This document shows, piece after piece, positions 37,365 through 46,615 of a DNA stretch of 64,000 nt (position 1 is its first letter; each line of letters begins with the position of its first letter). The position numbers and the translations under genes were made by a program. A model generated the notes under the pieces. The model was not told the DNA's origin. It worked only from the letters and a program-made list of their open reading frames with translations, and searched no databases. Source of the DNA: an uncultured Pseudomonadales bacterium (GTDB lineage: Bacteria; Pseudomonadota; Gammaproteobacteria; Pseudomonadales; Pseudohongiellaceae); assembly GCA_947259995.1 (NCBI GenBank), contig CAMYOK010000002.1, positions 784,881 through 848,880 on the forward strand, given 5' to 3'.

Positions 37365-39110
37365 CTAATGCGCCTCGGGGACAGCAAGATCAAACTCACC
37401 GGACTCATCGATTTGCTCGGCAATACGGAATACTTCTTCAAGGCTCGTAATCCCTCTTTCTGCATCGGCCAGAGCACTCATCACCAAGGGCACATAACCT
37501 TGGCTACTCTTAGCGGCACGAACGAATGCTGAAGAATCTGCACGTCGCAATGCATCTGACATTTCGTCATTGAGTATAAGCAGCTCAAAAATACCTATTC
37601 GACCACGATACCCAGTGTTGTTACAGCGATGGCAGCCGCTAGGACGCTTCAATTGCAAGCCTTTCGCCTTCTCTACTCCCAAATGCGATGCAAGCCAAGC
37701 GACTTCTCTTTGAGTTGGGGTGTAATCAACATAGCAATTGTCACACAGTCGGCGAACTAATCGCTGTGCCACCACCGCTCGTAAAGCGGTCGCGGCAAGG
37801 AAACTTTCAGCGCCCATGTCGACAAGGCGCATGGCACTAGAGACCGCATCATTGGTGTGTAATGTTGAGAGCACTAAGTGACCGGTCATTGCTGCACGCA
37901 ATGCTATCTCTGCAGTTTCAGTGTCACGAATCTCACCCACCAGCAGGATATCTGGATCTTGGCGTAACGCAGCACGCAATACCCTAGCAAAACTCAGATC
38001 GATCTTAGGGTTCACTTGTACTTGATTAATGCGTTGCAAACGATATTCCACGGGGTCTTCCACCGTGATGATCTTCTTACCGACTTCGTTAAGCTCTTGC
38101 AAGGCGCCATAAAGTGTTGTGGTTTTACCGCTACCCGTAGGCCCTGTTACCAGAATCAAACCGTGCGGCATATGAATCAGGCGCCGAAATTGACTAAGCA
38201 TAGCCTCTGGCATGCCGACATTTTCAAGTTGCGCGGCGCCGTCGGTTTGATCGAGAAGACGCATTACCACTGACTCGCCGTGCTCGATAGGCATAGTTGA
38301 AAGACGAATATCGAGTTTGCGATTTTTAACTTTTAGACTAAAACGGCCATCTTGGGGCAGACGTTTTTCAGAAATATCAAGGCCAGACAGTAGCTTCAAG
38401 CGCAACACTAGGGCTGGAGCAATGCGCCGCTCTTTCATTACTTGTTCTTGAAGAACCCCATCGACACGTTGACGAATTCGCAGCACAGTTTCATCCGGTT
38501 CGATGTGAATATCGGAAGCACGAACCTGCACAGCATCTTGGAAAATAGACTGCAATAATTTTACAACGGGTGCATCGCTGTCATCGGCGGCGGGCGTCAA
38601 AGACGCCAAGTCGAATTGCGTATCAGTAAGCTCTTCGTCGAGCTCTTCGGCAAAATTCGCGATCTCTTCTGTACGGCGATACACCAGATCAAGGGTACCA
38701 AGTAGCTCACTTTCTCGCACAACTGCTTGTTTGATTGGCTGCTGCAACGCCCGCTCTATGGCATCATAAGCGTAGATATCCGTCGGGTCGGCCATTCCTA
38801 CTAGCAGCTCACCTTTATTATCGGAGAGTACTATCGAGCGATACCTGCGCGCCAAAGTCTCTGACAAACGCTGCACAAGCGTTATATCAAACTTAAAACG
38901 ACGCAGGTCGACAAAAGGGATCTGTAATTGCGTCGACAAAAATTCGAGAAACTGGTCCTCGCCAACATACCCCAAAGAAATAAGGGTTCGTCCTAACCTC
39001 AGACCGCTACTCTTCTGTTTTTCGAGTGCTAACTGAAGTTGAGTCTCAGTAATGACCGCATTGTGAACTAGCAGGTCACCAATTCGGATTTTCTTTTTGA
39101 GGCCGGCCAT
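37365..39110 (-). CDS. mshE: MshE, MSHA pilus extension ATPase with MshEN c-di-GMP-binding domain
   Basis: The 581-residue AAA+ motor protein has Walker A GPTGSGKTTT, an Asp box, LLVGEIRDTETAEIA (Walker B) and a zinc tetracysteine (C..C and CHRC). The N-terminus carries two MshEN motifs in tandem, starting RIGDLLVHNAVI (residue 9) and RLGRTLISLGYV (residue 38); in Vibrio cholerae MshE this double motif binds c-di-GMP and drives pilus extension. The start overlaps the mshN stop. No PilT-type retraction ATPase is in the window. Confidence 0.95.
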   Translation of the reverse strand: MAGLKKKIRIGDLLVHNAVITETQLQLALEKQKSSGLRLGRTLISLGYVGEDQFLEFLSTQLQIPFVDLRRFKFDITLVQRLSETLARRYRSIVLSDNKGELLVGMADPTDIYAYDAIERALQQPIKQAVVRESELLGTLDLVYRRTEEIANFAEELDEELTDTQFDLASLTPAADDSDAPVVKLLQSIFQDAVQVRASDIHIEPDETVLRIRQRVDGVLQEQVMKERRIAPALVLRLKLLSGLDISEKRLPQDGRFSLKVKNRKLDIRLSTMPIEHGESVVMRLLDQTDGAAQLENVGMPEAMLSQFRRLIHMPHGLILVTGPTGSGKTTTLYGALQELNEVGKKIITVEDPVEYRLQRINQVQVNPKIDLSFARVLRAALRQDPDILLVGEIRDTETAEIALRAAMTGHLVLSTLHTNDAVSSAMRLVDMGAESFLAATALRAVVAQRLVRRLCDNCYVDYTPTQREVAWLASHLGVEKAKGLQLKRPSGCHRCNNTGYRGRIGIFELLILNDEMSDALRRADSSAFVRAAKSSQGYVPLVMSALADAERGITSLEEVFRIAEQIDESGEFDLAVPEAH

Positions 39111-40312
39111 TAATTTCCTATTTCCGCTACCCGCACTTGACTGCGTTGACGCAGAGTAGCGCTAAGATTAGGGAGGTTCATTGCTTGTTCGTACGCTAAA
39201 GCTGCATCACGATTACGGCCAAGGCTATCCCATGAGCTTGCCAGTCCGTACCACCAACGTGCTTCATTGCGATTGTGTTGCACCAAAGCTTCGTAAGTCT
39301 TAGCGGCATTGCTGTAATCTTGTGTCGAGAGATATGCGGTAGCGAGAAGATCATGGTATTCCAAGTCTTCGCTAACATTGGGGATCCGAGTATTGAGTAT
39401 TGCTAACGCGTCCTGTGTTTTACCTGCACTTAAAAATAGGCGTGCTTGTAATTTCCGAAACGCATCGCGCGATGGCGCAATCGCAAGCCCGGCATTCAGC
39501 AGGTTTTCTGCCGCGGCCGAGTCGCCACTTTGCAGCGCCAATTTAATGAGGGTCTCTCGCGATTGATGGGCACTAGGATTTTCACCTAAAAACTGCTGCA
39601 AACTCTTGATCGCCTGGTCTGGTTGATTCCTAGCGATAAGCCGCATGGCATCTTGCGCTTGTAGTAGATCCTGGTCACTAAAACTCAATTCCCTAGGGCT
39701 ACGCACGACACTAGAGACTGGAGACGGATCAGCCGTAACGCCGGCATCGCTAACCGCTGCTTGCGCACTATTGTTGAGTACAACCGCATCGACTTGATCG
39801 ACAGCCGCGCTGGCTTGCGATAACGCATTAGAGGCTGTCGGCGCTGGTGCACTCTGTTCAGCTACTGCATCTGCAAGTTCTATTGCAGCAAGCTCTTCTT
39901 CAAACTTACTTGCTTGCGCTTGCAATGCGGCTTGCTGCGCCGCAACTAACGCGCGGTTTTCTTCTTCTAAGGCCTGCAAACGTTGCGCGACTAGAGCATG
40001 TTCTTCAGGATCAACTCCTATGATCTGCGCAGGCTCTGGGTTCGAAACTGCCTGCGTTGGCACTGTATTCGGTGTAAAAGCAGGCTCCACTGTGTCTGGC
40101 ACAACAAAAGACGCTTGCCTGAAGTACAAAAAGGCCATGATAAGTGACAAGGTGATAGCGATCGACATCGCAAAGGTAAAAAGAGAAAACTTGCTTTTCT
40201 TCTTCTCTAGTTCAGCCGCCACCGGAATCAGGCGTTCAGCCCCTACACTTGCAGGGTTGCTGTCTTGGCGACGTTGATCTAAGTCGCGCAACATGTCATT
40301 GACTAGACTCAT
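39110..40312 (-). CDS. mshN: MshN, TPR-containing MSHA biogenesis protein
   Basis: The 400-residue protein starts MSLVNDMLRDLDQRR, the MshN signature. It has one membrane helix at about 43-65, an Ala/Glu-rich coiled-coil region (about 100-160) and tetratricopeptide repeats from about 215 to the end. It is thus an inner-membrane protein with a periplasmic TPR scaffold, likely aiding assembly with the MshL secretin. It overlaps mshE by one base. Confidence 0.9.
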   Translation of the reverse strand: MSLVNDMLRDLDQRRQDSNPASVGAERLIPVAAELEKKKSKFSLFTFAMSIAITLSLIMAFLYFRQASFVVPDTVEPAFTPNTVPTQAVSNPEPAQIIGVDPEEHALVAQRLQALEEENRALVAAQQAALQAQASKFEEELAAIELADAVAEQSAPAPTASNALSQASAAVDQVDAVVLNNSAQAAVSDAGVTADPSPVSSVVRSPRELSFSDQDLLQAQDAMRLIARNQPDQAIKSLQQFLGENPSAHQSRETLIKLALQSGDSAAAENLLNAGLAIAPSRDAFRKLQARLFLSAGKTQDALAILNTRIPNVSEDLEYHDLLATAYLSTQDYSNAAKTYEALVQHNRNEARWWYGLASSWDSLGRNRDAALAYEQAMNLPNLSATLRQRSQVRVAEIGN

Positions 40313-40322
40313 ACAGTGAACC

Positions 40323-41237
40323 TCAGAGGTAGTAGCTCGCGATGTAGAACAACAAGGCTGCGCCCGCTATTACTCCAATACTCGCAGCAACCATCGGCCG
40401 GTATGATGTACTAGGCTCTATGACTCCCTCGGTATCTTCCGCAGCACGCTTCACGTGCTCTAACTCTACTGTCCGATCGCCTTTGCCATAGGCCGACATC
40501 ATCGCTTTGTGGGAAAGTATATTAACAAGCCGCGGCACACCCGTTGTTGTCACCGCGAGATAATCGAGAGCCTTTTTGCTGAAAACAGCCGGGCCGTTAT
40601 ACCCGGCAGTAGCCATACGATGAGAGATATAACGCTCAACCCCTTCACGGTCCAGTGTCTCTAATCGGTAGGAGAAGGTTATTCGTTGTTGTAACTGCCT
40701 TAGCGACTGTTTCTGCAATTGCTCATCCAACTCCGGTTGCGCAAATAGCACTACCTGAAATAATTTTACTTTTTCTGTTTCTAAGTTTGTAAGAAGGCGC
40801 AGCGCTTCGAGTGTTTTCTCGGGCATGGCATGTGCTTCATCTATAAACAAAACCACTTGCTTACCGTCAGCTGAGAGCTGCATCAACTTACGCGTGATAT
40901 TTTTCAGGAGACTATGGTGCCCAGTATCGCCATCGGCATTGAGGCCTAACTCTTCGGCGAATGCCAAAAACAAGCCTTTTGGGCTCAACACTGGATTTGC
41001 AATATACGCGGTTACGTAAAGTTTGGAGTTTTCTTCCAAAGTATTTAAGACTTTTCGGCAAAGCATGGTTTTACCAGTGCCTACCTCGCCTACTACTTTG
41101 ATAAAACCCTCTCTATTTGCGATGGATACCATCAACATATTGTAGGCTTTATGATAGCTCGCCATGTTCAAGAAAAACTGCGTATTCGGTGTTAGCGAAA
41201 ACGGTAGTTCTTTCAAGCCAAAATGTTCGAGATACAT
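40323..41237 (-). CDS. mshM: MshM, AAA ATPase of the ExeA/GspA type
   Basis: The product has 304 residues from ATG 41237 (MYLEHFGLKELPFSLTPNT, the ExeA-family start). Walker A is GEVGTGKTML and Walker B VVLFIDEAH; QLQQRITFSYRL is the arginine-finger region. A C-terminal membrane helix (about 282-302) anchors it. Family members help secretin assembly through peptidoglycan. A start at 41249 would add only four residues. Confidence 0.9.
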   Translation of the reverse strand: MYLEHFGLKELPFSLTPNTQFFLNMASYHKAYNMLMVSIANREGFIKVVGEVGTGKTMLCRKVLNTLEENSKLYVTAYIANPVLSPKGLFLAFAEELGLNADGDTGHHSLLKNITRKLMQLSADGKQVVLFIDEAHAMPEKTLEALRLLTNLETEKVKLFQVVLFAQPELDEQLQKQSLRQLQQRITFSYRLETLDREGVERYISHRMATAGYNGPAVFSKKALDYLAVTTTGVPRLVNILSHKAMMSAYGKGDRTVELEHVKRAAEDTEGVIEPSTSYRPMVAASIGVIAGAALLFYIASYYL

Positions 41238-41282
41238 ACACTTCACCAAATCTTCGTATTGCTTTAGCCGACGTTTGTCGAG

Positions 41283-43085
41283 CTAGAATGAATTAATGTC
41301 TTGGTTTATCTGCTGAAAGCGATCACTGCTATCGCGAATAAAACGCTCTTCTGACCCTGGGTTTGCAATCACAGGTCGAAGCAAAATAATGAATTCGCTT
41401 TTTACGGTTTGGCGACGGCGCTGATCAAACGCGGCACCAACTATAGGGATATCATTGGCTAATGGAATGCCTGCTAAATCTTCAACACTGCGCTCATAAG
41501 CTAAGCCGCCCAGCACAACGATCTTGCCATCTTCACCGCGAATCACACTGTCTAGCTCTCGAACAGAGGTGCGTGCCAATGGGATCTGCTCACCCGAAAT
41601 AGTCTTGCTTTGCTCCACTACTGTACTGATGGTCGGATGCACATGCAGTGTGATCATTCCATCGGCACTAATTTGTGGCGTAATGTCCATGGAGATGCCC
41701 GAGAAAAATGACTCTAAGGAGGCGCTAGCGTTGGTGGTCGTATTATTGCCACCAGCGATCGTTGTGGCGTTCAGACCAGTTTGAAAATATTCTTCATCGC
41801 CGTCTTGGAACACCGCTTTCTGGTTATTCATTACTTTCAAGCTAGGGCTCGATAGGACCTGCGTGGTGCCGCGCGACTCTAGTATCTGAAATACCGCATT
41901 AAAATCCGTAAAATTTGTGGCTATAGATAAAGGCGACGAATTGCCGGTGATTGTAAAGTCACCACTGGAACCAAACGCACCGGTGACAGTGTTGTTTGTG
42001 CCAGCTTCACCACCTGGCCCAAAGGTGTCAAAATCGATCGCGGACTGAAAACCCTTGTTTAGGATTACTTCTAAGAACTGCACTTGAATAGTGACTTCGC
42101 GGCTCAGGATGTTTTGCGCACGCGCTACATATTCTGCCACACGGTCTAGTTCATGCGGGTAAGCGGTAACCATTACCAAACCCACTTGCGGCTGCACAAC
42201 GACACTTTTACCATCTTGATTACGCCCACCAGAACGTGTTGCAGCAATACCTGAGAGTATCCCTCCTGTCGAGGCTGCTCCATCGTTACGATCAACTTCT
42301 ACCCCGATCAAGGCTGCGATCACTTCCTCAAAATCTTCCCAAAACTTAGATTCAGTTTGCGTGGTTACTTGGCCACCTTGCCCACCACTACTCCCAAAAC
42401 CGCTGTTGTTCTGGTCACCAAAATTTCCATTTTGATTGCCGTTATTAAAATTGCCGGCATTATTGTTAAAGCTCCCACCATTACTGAAGTTATTACCGTT
42501 GTTGTTATTATTTGAGTTATTGCCATTTTGACCACTCTGGCCAGAAGAGCTCACCTGTACAGAAGAGGTCCCCATACGTGACACATTCAGATAATCAACC
42601 GAGAAGATACGAGTCTGCAGGCCACCGGGTTGCACATGATAAATATTGCCTCGACGCGAAATTTGATACCCGTAAGTTTGTTGCACCGCTTGCATTACAT
42701 CATCGATGGTCACGTTTGGCAGTGATAGACTAATTATTCCCTCAACCTCGGGGCTGACGGTGACCCCGAAATCGGTACCCGCTACAATATTAGAGAAAAA
42801 AGTCTGAGCATTTTCATTGTTGGCAACGATATTGAACCGCTCTTCGACCATGACATCTGAACCACCACCGGCAAAAACCGAAGGCAAAATAGCATCGATC
42901 TCTTCTTGAGAGTGCGCATCCGGGCTTTCAACTAATGTCTGAGCAGCCTCATCAAGTGTCGTCTGAATGCTCCCTAAAACTTCTGTGTCGGGCACTGAGT
43001 ATTCGCTCGCCCCGCAAGCCGATAAAAGCAGTACTAAGCTCGCAAGAATCCACTTGTAAGCATATGGCATTTTAAAATTTGTCAT
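41283..43085 (-). CDS. mshL: MshL, outer-membrane secretin of the MSHA system
   Basis: The 600-residue lipoprotein has a signal peptide ending LLLSAC, so Cys is lipidated. An N-terminal secretin and TonB short N-terminal-like region (about 85-165) follows, then an unusual Asn/Gly-rich linker at about 180-240, and the secretin core with EVTIQVQFLEVILN and RTSVRELDSVIRGEDGKIVVLGGL near the end. ATG 43085 is preceded by AGGA 6 bases upstream and starts the signal peptide; the longer frame from 43169 is not needed. It forms the pilus exit channel. Confidence 0.92.
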   Translation of the reverse strand: MTNFKMPYAYKWILASLVLLLSACGASEYSVPDTEVLGSIQTTLDEAAQTLVESPDAHSQEEIDAILPSVFAGGGSDVMVEERFNIVANNENAQTFFSNIVAGTDFGVTVSPEVEGIISLSLPNVTIDDVMQAVQQTYGYQISRRGNIYHVQPGGLQTRIFSVDYLNVSRMGTSSVQVSSSGQSGQNGNNSNNNNNGNNFSNGGSFNNNAGNFNNGNQNGNFGDQNNSGFGSSGGQGGQVTTQTESKFWEDFEEVIAALIGVEVDRNDGAASTGGILSGIAATRSGGRNQDGKSVVVQPQVGLVMVTAYPHELDRVAEYVARAQNILSREVTIQVQFLEVILNKGFQSAIDFDTFGPGGEAGTNNTVTGAFGSSGDFTITGNSSPLSIATNFTDFNAVFQILESRGTTQVLSSPSLKVMNNQKAVFQDGDEEYFQTGLNATTIAGGNNTTTNASASLESFFSGISMDITPQISADGMITLHVHPTISTVVEQSKTISGEQIPLARTSVRELDSVIRGEDGKIVVLGGLAYERSVEDLAGIPLANDIPIVGAAFDQRRRQTVKSEFIILLRPVIANPGSEERFIRDSSDRFQQINQDINSF

Positions 43086-43128
43086 GGAAGATCCTATAAA
43101 CATCCACTCTCCGATCTCGCTATAATCT

Positions 43129-43530
43129 TTATTGAGGTGTCTCGACTCTTGATTTGACTGAAGCATCAAAGCTCGAAACGCGCTGCACTACTCCGTTAAC
43201 TCGCAAAGACACACTGTCAGCATGAATGGCGACAACTTCTACGTCCCCTATCATGTCACCGGCCTTTACTAACTGCTCATTAATCATCGCGACCGGCTCG
43301 CTGCCGCCGGCACGAATAAAACTTACTGTATATCCACTGCCCAATAAACCCGCGGCATTGTTAAACAAACCAGTTAAAAGATTCTGCCCATTTCTGGGTA
43401 ACGTTGCATCCGCTGGCCGAGTAGGGTCGCGCAGCTCTTCACCGTCGATAATCTCCGCTTGCACGGCAGCGCCATGCAGTAAAACCCAAAAACAACTTAG
43501 TCGAAGAGTGTTAATCAATTTAGACACCAA
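43129..43530 (-). CDS. mshK: MshK, MSHA biogenesis protein
   Basis: The 133-residue exported protein has a signal peptide (residues 1-25, ending VQA). The DPTRPAD motif near residue 35 is shared with PilP/GspC-type periplasmic partners. A C-terminal half follows with VNGVVQRV. It probably links the inner-membrane MshI-J proteins to the MshL secretin. The start overlaps mshJ by 11 bases. Confidence 0.85.
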   Translation of the reverse strand: MVSKLINTLRLSCFWVLLHGAAVQAEIIDGEELRDPTRPADATLPRNGQNLLTGLFNNAAGLLGSGYTVSFIRAGGSEPVAMINEQLVKAGDMIGDVEVVAIHADSVSLRVNGVVQRVSSFDASVKSRVETPQ

Positions 43531-44215
43531 TAAACCCCTCTTCTGAACTCAGGGTGTGTAATTCAAGACGAACTCTTGCCTCTGGCCACACGGCCTGTTC
43601 AAGCTCAAACCCATCCCAAAAAAAGCTTTGATCCATCGACTCGAGAAACAACAGGTAGCGCAAAGTGCTGAAATAATCGCCTTGAAACTCAAGAATCAAA
43701 CCGTGGCGAAACACCTGAAAACCAATCGATTGCGCAGTGTTACTAACGGCATCGCCAGCCACTGGAGCGGTACTCAGAGCTTCGGTGAGTGCTTGCGGTG
43801 GCTTATTTTCCACTTTAATTAGTGTTAAACCTTCTTGCGCGTCAAGAACGCTCGTCAACATCTGCGTCATACCATTTGGAGATACAAGATTGCCTGCTAG
43901 AGATTCAATGCCATCTTGGATTGAACTCTGCTCGTCAATCAATTGCGCTAAACGCTCCCTAATAAAGCTATTGGGGTCTTCGATGCCACTTTCGCGCAGC
44001 TCCATCGCACGCGTGTCTTGCTGTTCGATACGGCTTTCAACAGCAGCCAGTTGTCTTTCTAAACCATTGACCTGATCACGAGCTGGCCCAAAAAACATTG
44101 TTGCGTAGACATAAACAAGCCCAACCACCCCCATAATCGCCAATAGGTATTTCTCACCCTGAGGGCGGACATCGAACCAATCGGTAAACTTTCGAATGAG
44201 TGTGTTAGGGGTCAT
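43520..44215 (-). CDS. mshJ: MshJ, PilO-like inner-membrane MSHA protein
   Basis: The 231-residue protein has one N-terminal membrane helix (about 24-43), a coiled coil (about 50-90) and a ferredoxin-like periplasmic domain ending in RVRLELHTLSSEEGFIGV. This is the plan of PilO and GspM. It should pair with the PilN-like protein encoded just upstream. The start overlaps the upstream stop (ATGA-type), so translation is coupled. Confidence 0.87.
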   Translation of the reverse strand: MTPNTLIRKFTDWFDVRPQGEKYLLAIMGVVGLVYVYATMFFGPARDQVNGLERQLAAVESRIEQQDTRAMELRESGIEDPNSFIRERLAQLIDEQSSIQDGIESLAGNLVSPNGMTQMLTSVLDAQEGLTLIKVENKPPQALTEALSTAPVAGDAVSNTAQSIGFQVFRHGLILEFQGDYFSTLRYLLFLESMDQSFFWDGFELEQAVWPEARVRLELHTLSSEEGFIGV

Positions 44216-44829
44216 TTTTGCGTCTCCAATTCAAACTGGTAAAGCTCCACCCGCTCCAAGCCTTCAACCGGAGTGGTATTGATGCGATTACCCAAGAAAC
44301 GCGAGAAGTCGCGATCACGCAATGGGCTCGTGCCCCCAGACAAGCGACTAATAAAATCGGGCACCATTGCGCTTTGTCTAGCGATCCCCTTCAAATAAAC
44401 ATTTCGACCGCCATTGAGCAAGTCGAATTCGGTTAGCCACAAGCCATCGAATGTAGCCCGTGACAAGTCTTTTAAGTGCTCAGAGAAGCCTTCAATATTG
44501 CCTAGATTGGTGCCACGCAGAAAATCCAACATCTCTGTGGTTTCTGCTAATCTTTGCTCACGATCAGACAGCTCCTGCACCAATGCTGGGTCGCTACTTC
44601 TACGCGCTAAATTCTGTTGCAACTCATTAGTGATGTTAGTCTGCTCAGTTAATCGTGATTGGACCGCCTGCAACTCTGCTTGCAGTGCTGTTTTACTGAA
44701 AAAATTAATGCCCGAGATTAACGCCATGATGAACAGCAAAATGGCGCCTATCTGCAGCAACTGCATCCCATTGATGTAGGCATGGCCTGGCCTAAACTCA
44801 GGCAAATATAAGTTTATTTGCTGCTTCAT
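44212..44829 (-). CDS. PilN-like MSHA biogenesis protein (MshI2)
   Basis: The 205-residue protein starts MKQQINLYLPEF, the PilN-type cytoplasmic peptide that binds a PilM-like partner. One membrane helix (about 26-45), a coiled coil and a periplasmic PilN domain follow. In MSHA loci this gene is often labelled mshI2. It overlaps both neighbours by 4 bases. Confidence 0.85.
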   Translation of the reverse strand: MKQQINLYLPEFRPGHAYINGMQLLQIGAILLFIMALISGINFFSKTALQAELQAVQSRLTEQTNITNELQQNLARRSSDPALVQELSDREQRLAETTEMLDFLRGTNLGNIEGFSEHLKDLSRATFDGLWLTEFDLLNGGRNVYLKGIARQSAMVPDFISRLSGGTSPLRDRDFSRFLGNRINTTPVEGLERVELYQFELETQK

Positions 44830-45776
44830 GCGTGCTCCGCGTTCTCAGTGCGCAGTGCTCCACCAATCGCCATCAAACAGGCATGCTGGGTTCCTAAGTC
44901 TACTGCATCTGAAATAGCCATTGCCGTCGATAGATCAGCAACCGAGACTTTCACAGACATGACACTACTGAGACTACCTGCCATTTCATGCGAGTCTGTT
45001 GGCCTTGGCGCGATAACAATCTGCGAAATTGGATTTTGCCCCATCTGACTCTCGTAATAATCGAGCGATCGCTGCACTTCGAGCACCAATCGGTCGCGTT
45101 GCATCTCCCAGTCTCGCGAATACATGACATTCGCATCGAGCGGCGTGTTGATCTTACGGGTTAAATACAAGCGCCCGTTTTTACTCAGATTCATGGTGCT
45201 GCCAGTTTTGCGTAAATCCAAAAACGCTACGCCATTTTCGTCACTAAGCAGTTCGTTAGAAATATTACGCATCGCTAACTCCGGGATATCGATGCTTTGC
45301 AACTTCAAACCAGAGCGACTGACCAGCTCAATGACCGACTCAATGCGCGATTTCTGCGCCGCAACGGCATATAGCATTTCCGAGCGCCCTTGAAAGGCAT
45401 CCTCAGGGACCGGAAAAATATCAATGACTGCATCCTCTGCAGGCATATCCAATAGGTCTTTGATCTTCCAGCGCACTGCAGAGCTCAATTCTGCTGCCTC
45501 CACCGCAGGGGCCTCGATCAAATACAAATTGTAATCCCGCGGGGACAACACATAGTTACAAGCTAGGCCATCGACATTCATCGCATCGACCTGAGCCGCC
45601 AAAACCTCTCGCAACTGCCCGGCTGATTCTAGCGCCTGTTGTGCGCAATTGAGCAACGTCGGGTAATCTCCGGCCGTCGCGCCACGCGTAAGATGCGCAA
45701 GCATTACGCGCTCATCGCTGACACTTAAGCCCAGCAAGCCCGACACCGAATTTTTCTTGGAAAACAACTTAAACAC
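44826..45776 (-). CDS. mshI: MshI, PilM-like actin-fold cytoplasmic protein
   Basis: The 316-residue protein lacks membrane helices. The early GLLGLSVSDERVMLAHL segment and later SAVRWKIKDLLDMPAEDAVIDIFPVPE match the MshI/PilM-like actin-ATPase fold. It would bind the cytoplasmic tip of the PilN-like protein. It is the first gene of the msh locus; a promoter-like sequence lies about 130 bases upstream. Confidence 0.87.
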   Translation of the reverse strand: MFKLFSKKNSVSGLLGLSVSDERVMLAHLTRGATAGDYPTLLNCAQQALESAGQLREVLAAQVDAMNVDGLACNYVLSPRDYNLYLIEAPAVEAAELSSAVRWKIKDLLDMPAEDAVIDIFPVPEDAFQGRSEMLYAVAAQKSRIESVIELVSRSGLKLQSIDIPELAMRNISNELLSDENGVAFLDLRKTGSTMNLSKNGRLYLTRKINTPLDANVMYSRDWEMQRDRLVLEVQRSLDYYESQMGQNPISQIVIAPRPTDSHEMAGSLSSVMSVKVSVADLSTAMAISDAVDLGTQHACLMAIGGALRTENAEHA

Positions 45777-45904
45777 TAATTACCCTATTTACTCATCCGC
45801 AAGGTTTGGAGCCTCGTTTTAATTGCCTGAAATCCATACTTGCTCATTTAATATCCAAGAACGGTATCGAACAGACGACGACCATCTTAATCTAAAGTTC
45901 TTGA

Positions 45905-45933
45905 ATTATATAACTTAAGTGCATAAGTTCTAT
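45905..45933 (-). promoter_or_regulatory. Candidate promoter and dyad upstream of the msh locus (gap 45777-46101)
   Basis: On the minus strand, a perfect TATAAT (45910-45905) stands about 130 bases before mshI; the -35 region is weak. An inverted repeat AACTTA-N6-TAAGTT (45912-45929) fills the spacer, so a repressor or activator could act there. The remaining gap bases show no reliable gene; trmL begins at 46102. Confidence 0.4.
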
Positions 45934-46101
45934 ATAAAAAAGAGTCATTATTGGGTATATTTAGGGACACTTTCTCATCAATGGCGTGCTCTGGTCCACA
46001 GTTTCGAGCACTTCTGGCGCTTCCAAAGGGAGAACTGCCTCGAAACCGCACCATAGATGCTTTTGCAAAAAAGACACATCCGTCCCCTCTGAGACCCGCT
46101 C

Positions 46102-46566
46102 ATGCTTCACATCGTCCTCTATCAACCCGAAATTCCGCCCAACACAGGCAACATCATTCGGCTTGCCGCCAACACAGAATCCACCCTGCACCTTATAAAA
46201 CCCCTTGGTTTTTCACTCGACGAAAAGCAAGTTCGTCGCGCTGGCTTGGACTACTTTGAGGTTAACAGGGTCAAGATTCACGACTCATGGGAAGCCTTTT
46301 TACAGGTCGCACCAAAAGGGCGCATTTTCGCACTAAGCACTAAGGGAACAACGCCCTATACGTCGGCAAAGTTTGCGCGTGACGATATGATTTTGTTTGG
46401 GCCAGAGACGCGCGGGCTGCCACAGGACATTAGAGAAAGCCTGCCAACGGAACAAGTATTGCGAGTTCCAATGCGACGAGACAGCCGAAGCTTGAACTTA
46501 TCCAATACTGTTGCAATCGTATTATACGAGGCACTAAGGCAATTAGATTTTGCCTTTGAAGAATAG
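46102..46566 (+). CDS. trmL: TrmL, tRNA (cytidine/uridine-34-2'-O)-methyltransferase
   Basis: The 154-residue SPOUT-fold enzyme methylates the wobble ribose of tRNA-Leu isoacceptors. MLHIVLYQPEIPPNTGNI at the start, ILFGPETRGLP and LRVPMRRDSRSLNLSNTVAI are the three SPOUT motifs forming the trefoil knot and SAM site. Its neighbours secB and the rhodanese gene recall the E. coli yibN-grxC-secB-gpsA-cysE-trmL order with the middle genes missing. Confidence 0.95.
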   Translation: MLHIVLYQPEIPPNTGNIIRLAANTESTLHLIKPLGFSLDEKQVRRAGLDYFEVNRVKIHDSWEAFLQVAPKGRIFALSTKGTTPYTSAKFARDDMILFGPETRGLPQDIRESLPTEQVLRVPMRRDSRSLNLSNTVAIVLYEALRQLDFAFEE

Positions 46567-46615
46567 AGAATTATTGTGAAGCCTCAATCAAACCACCGAT
46601 TGAGGCTCCAAACAA

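Noticed and set aside
45951..46259. 102-codon frame overlapping the trmL start
   Set aside because: It overlaps the well-supported trmL in another frame and shows no family similarity.
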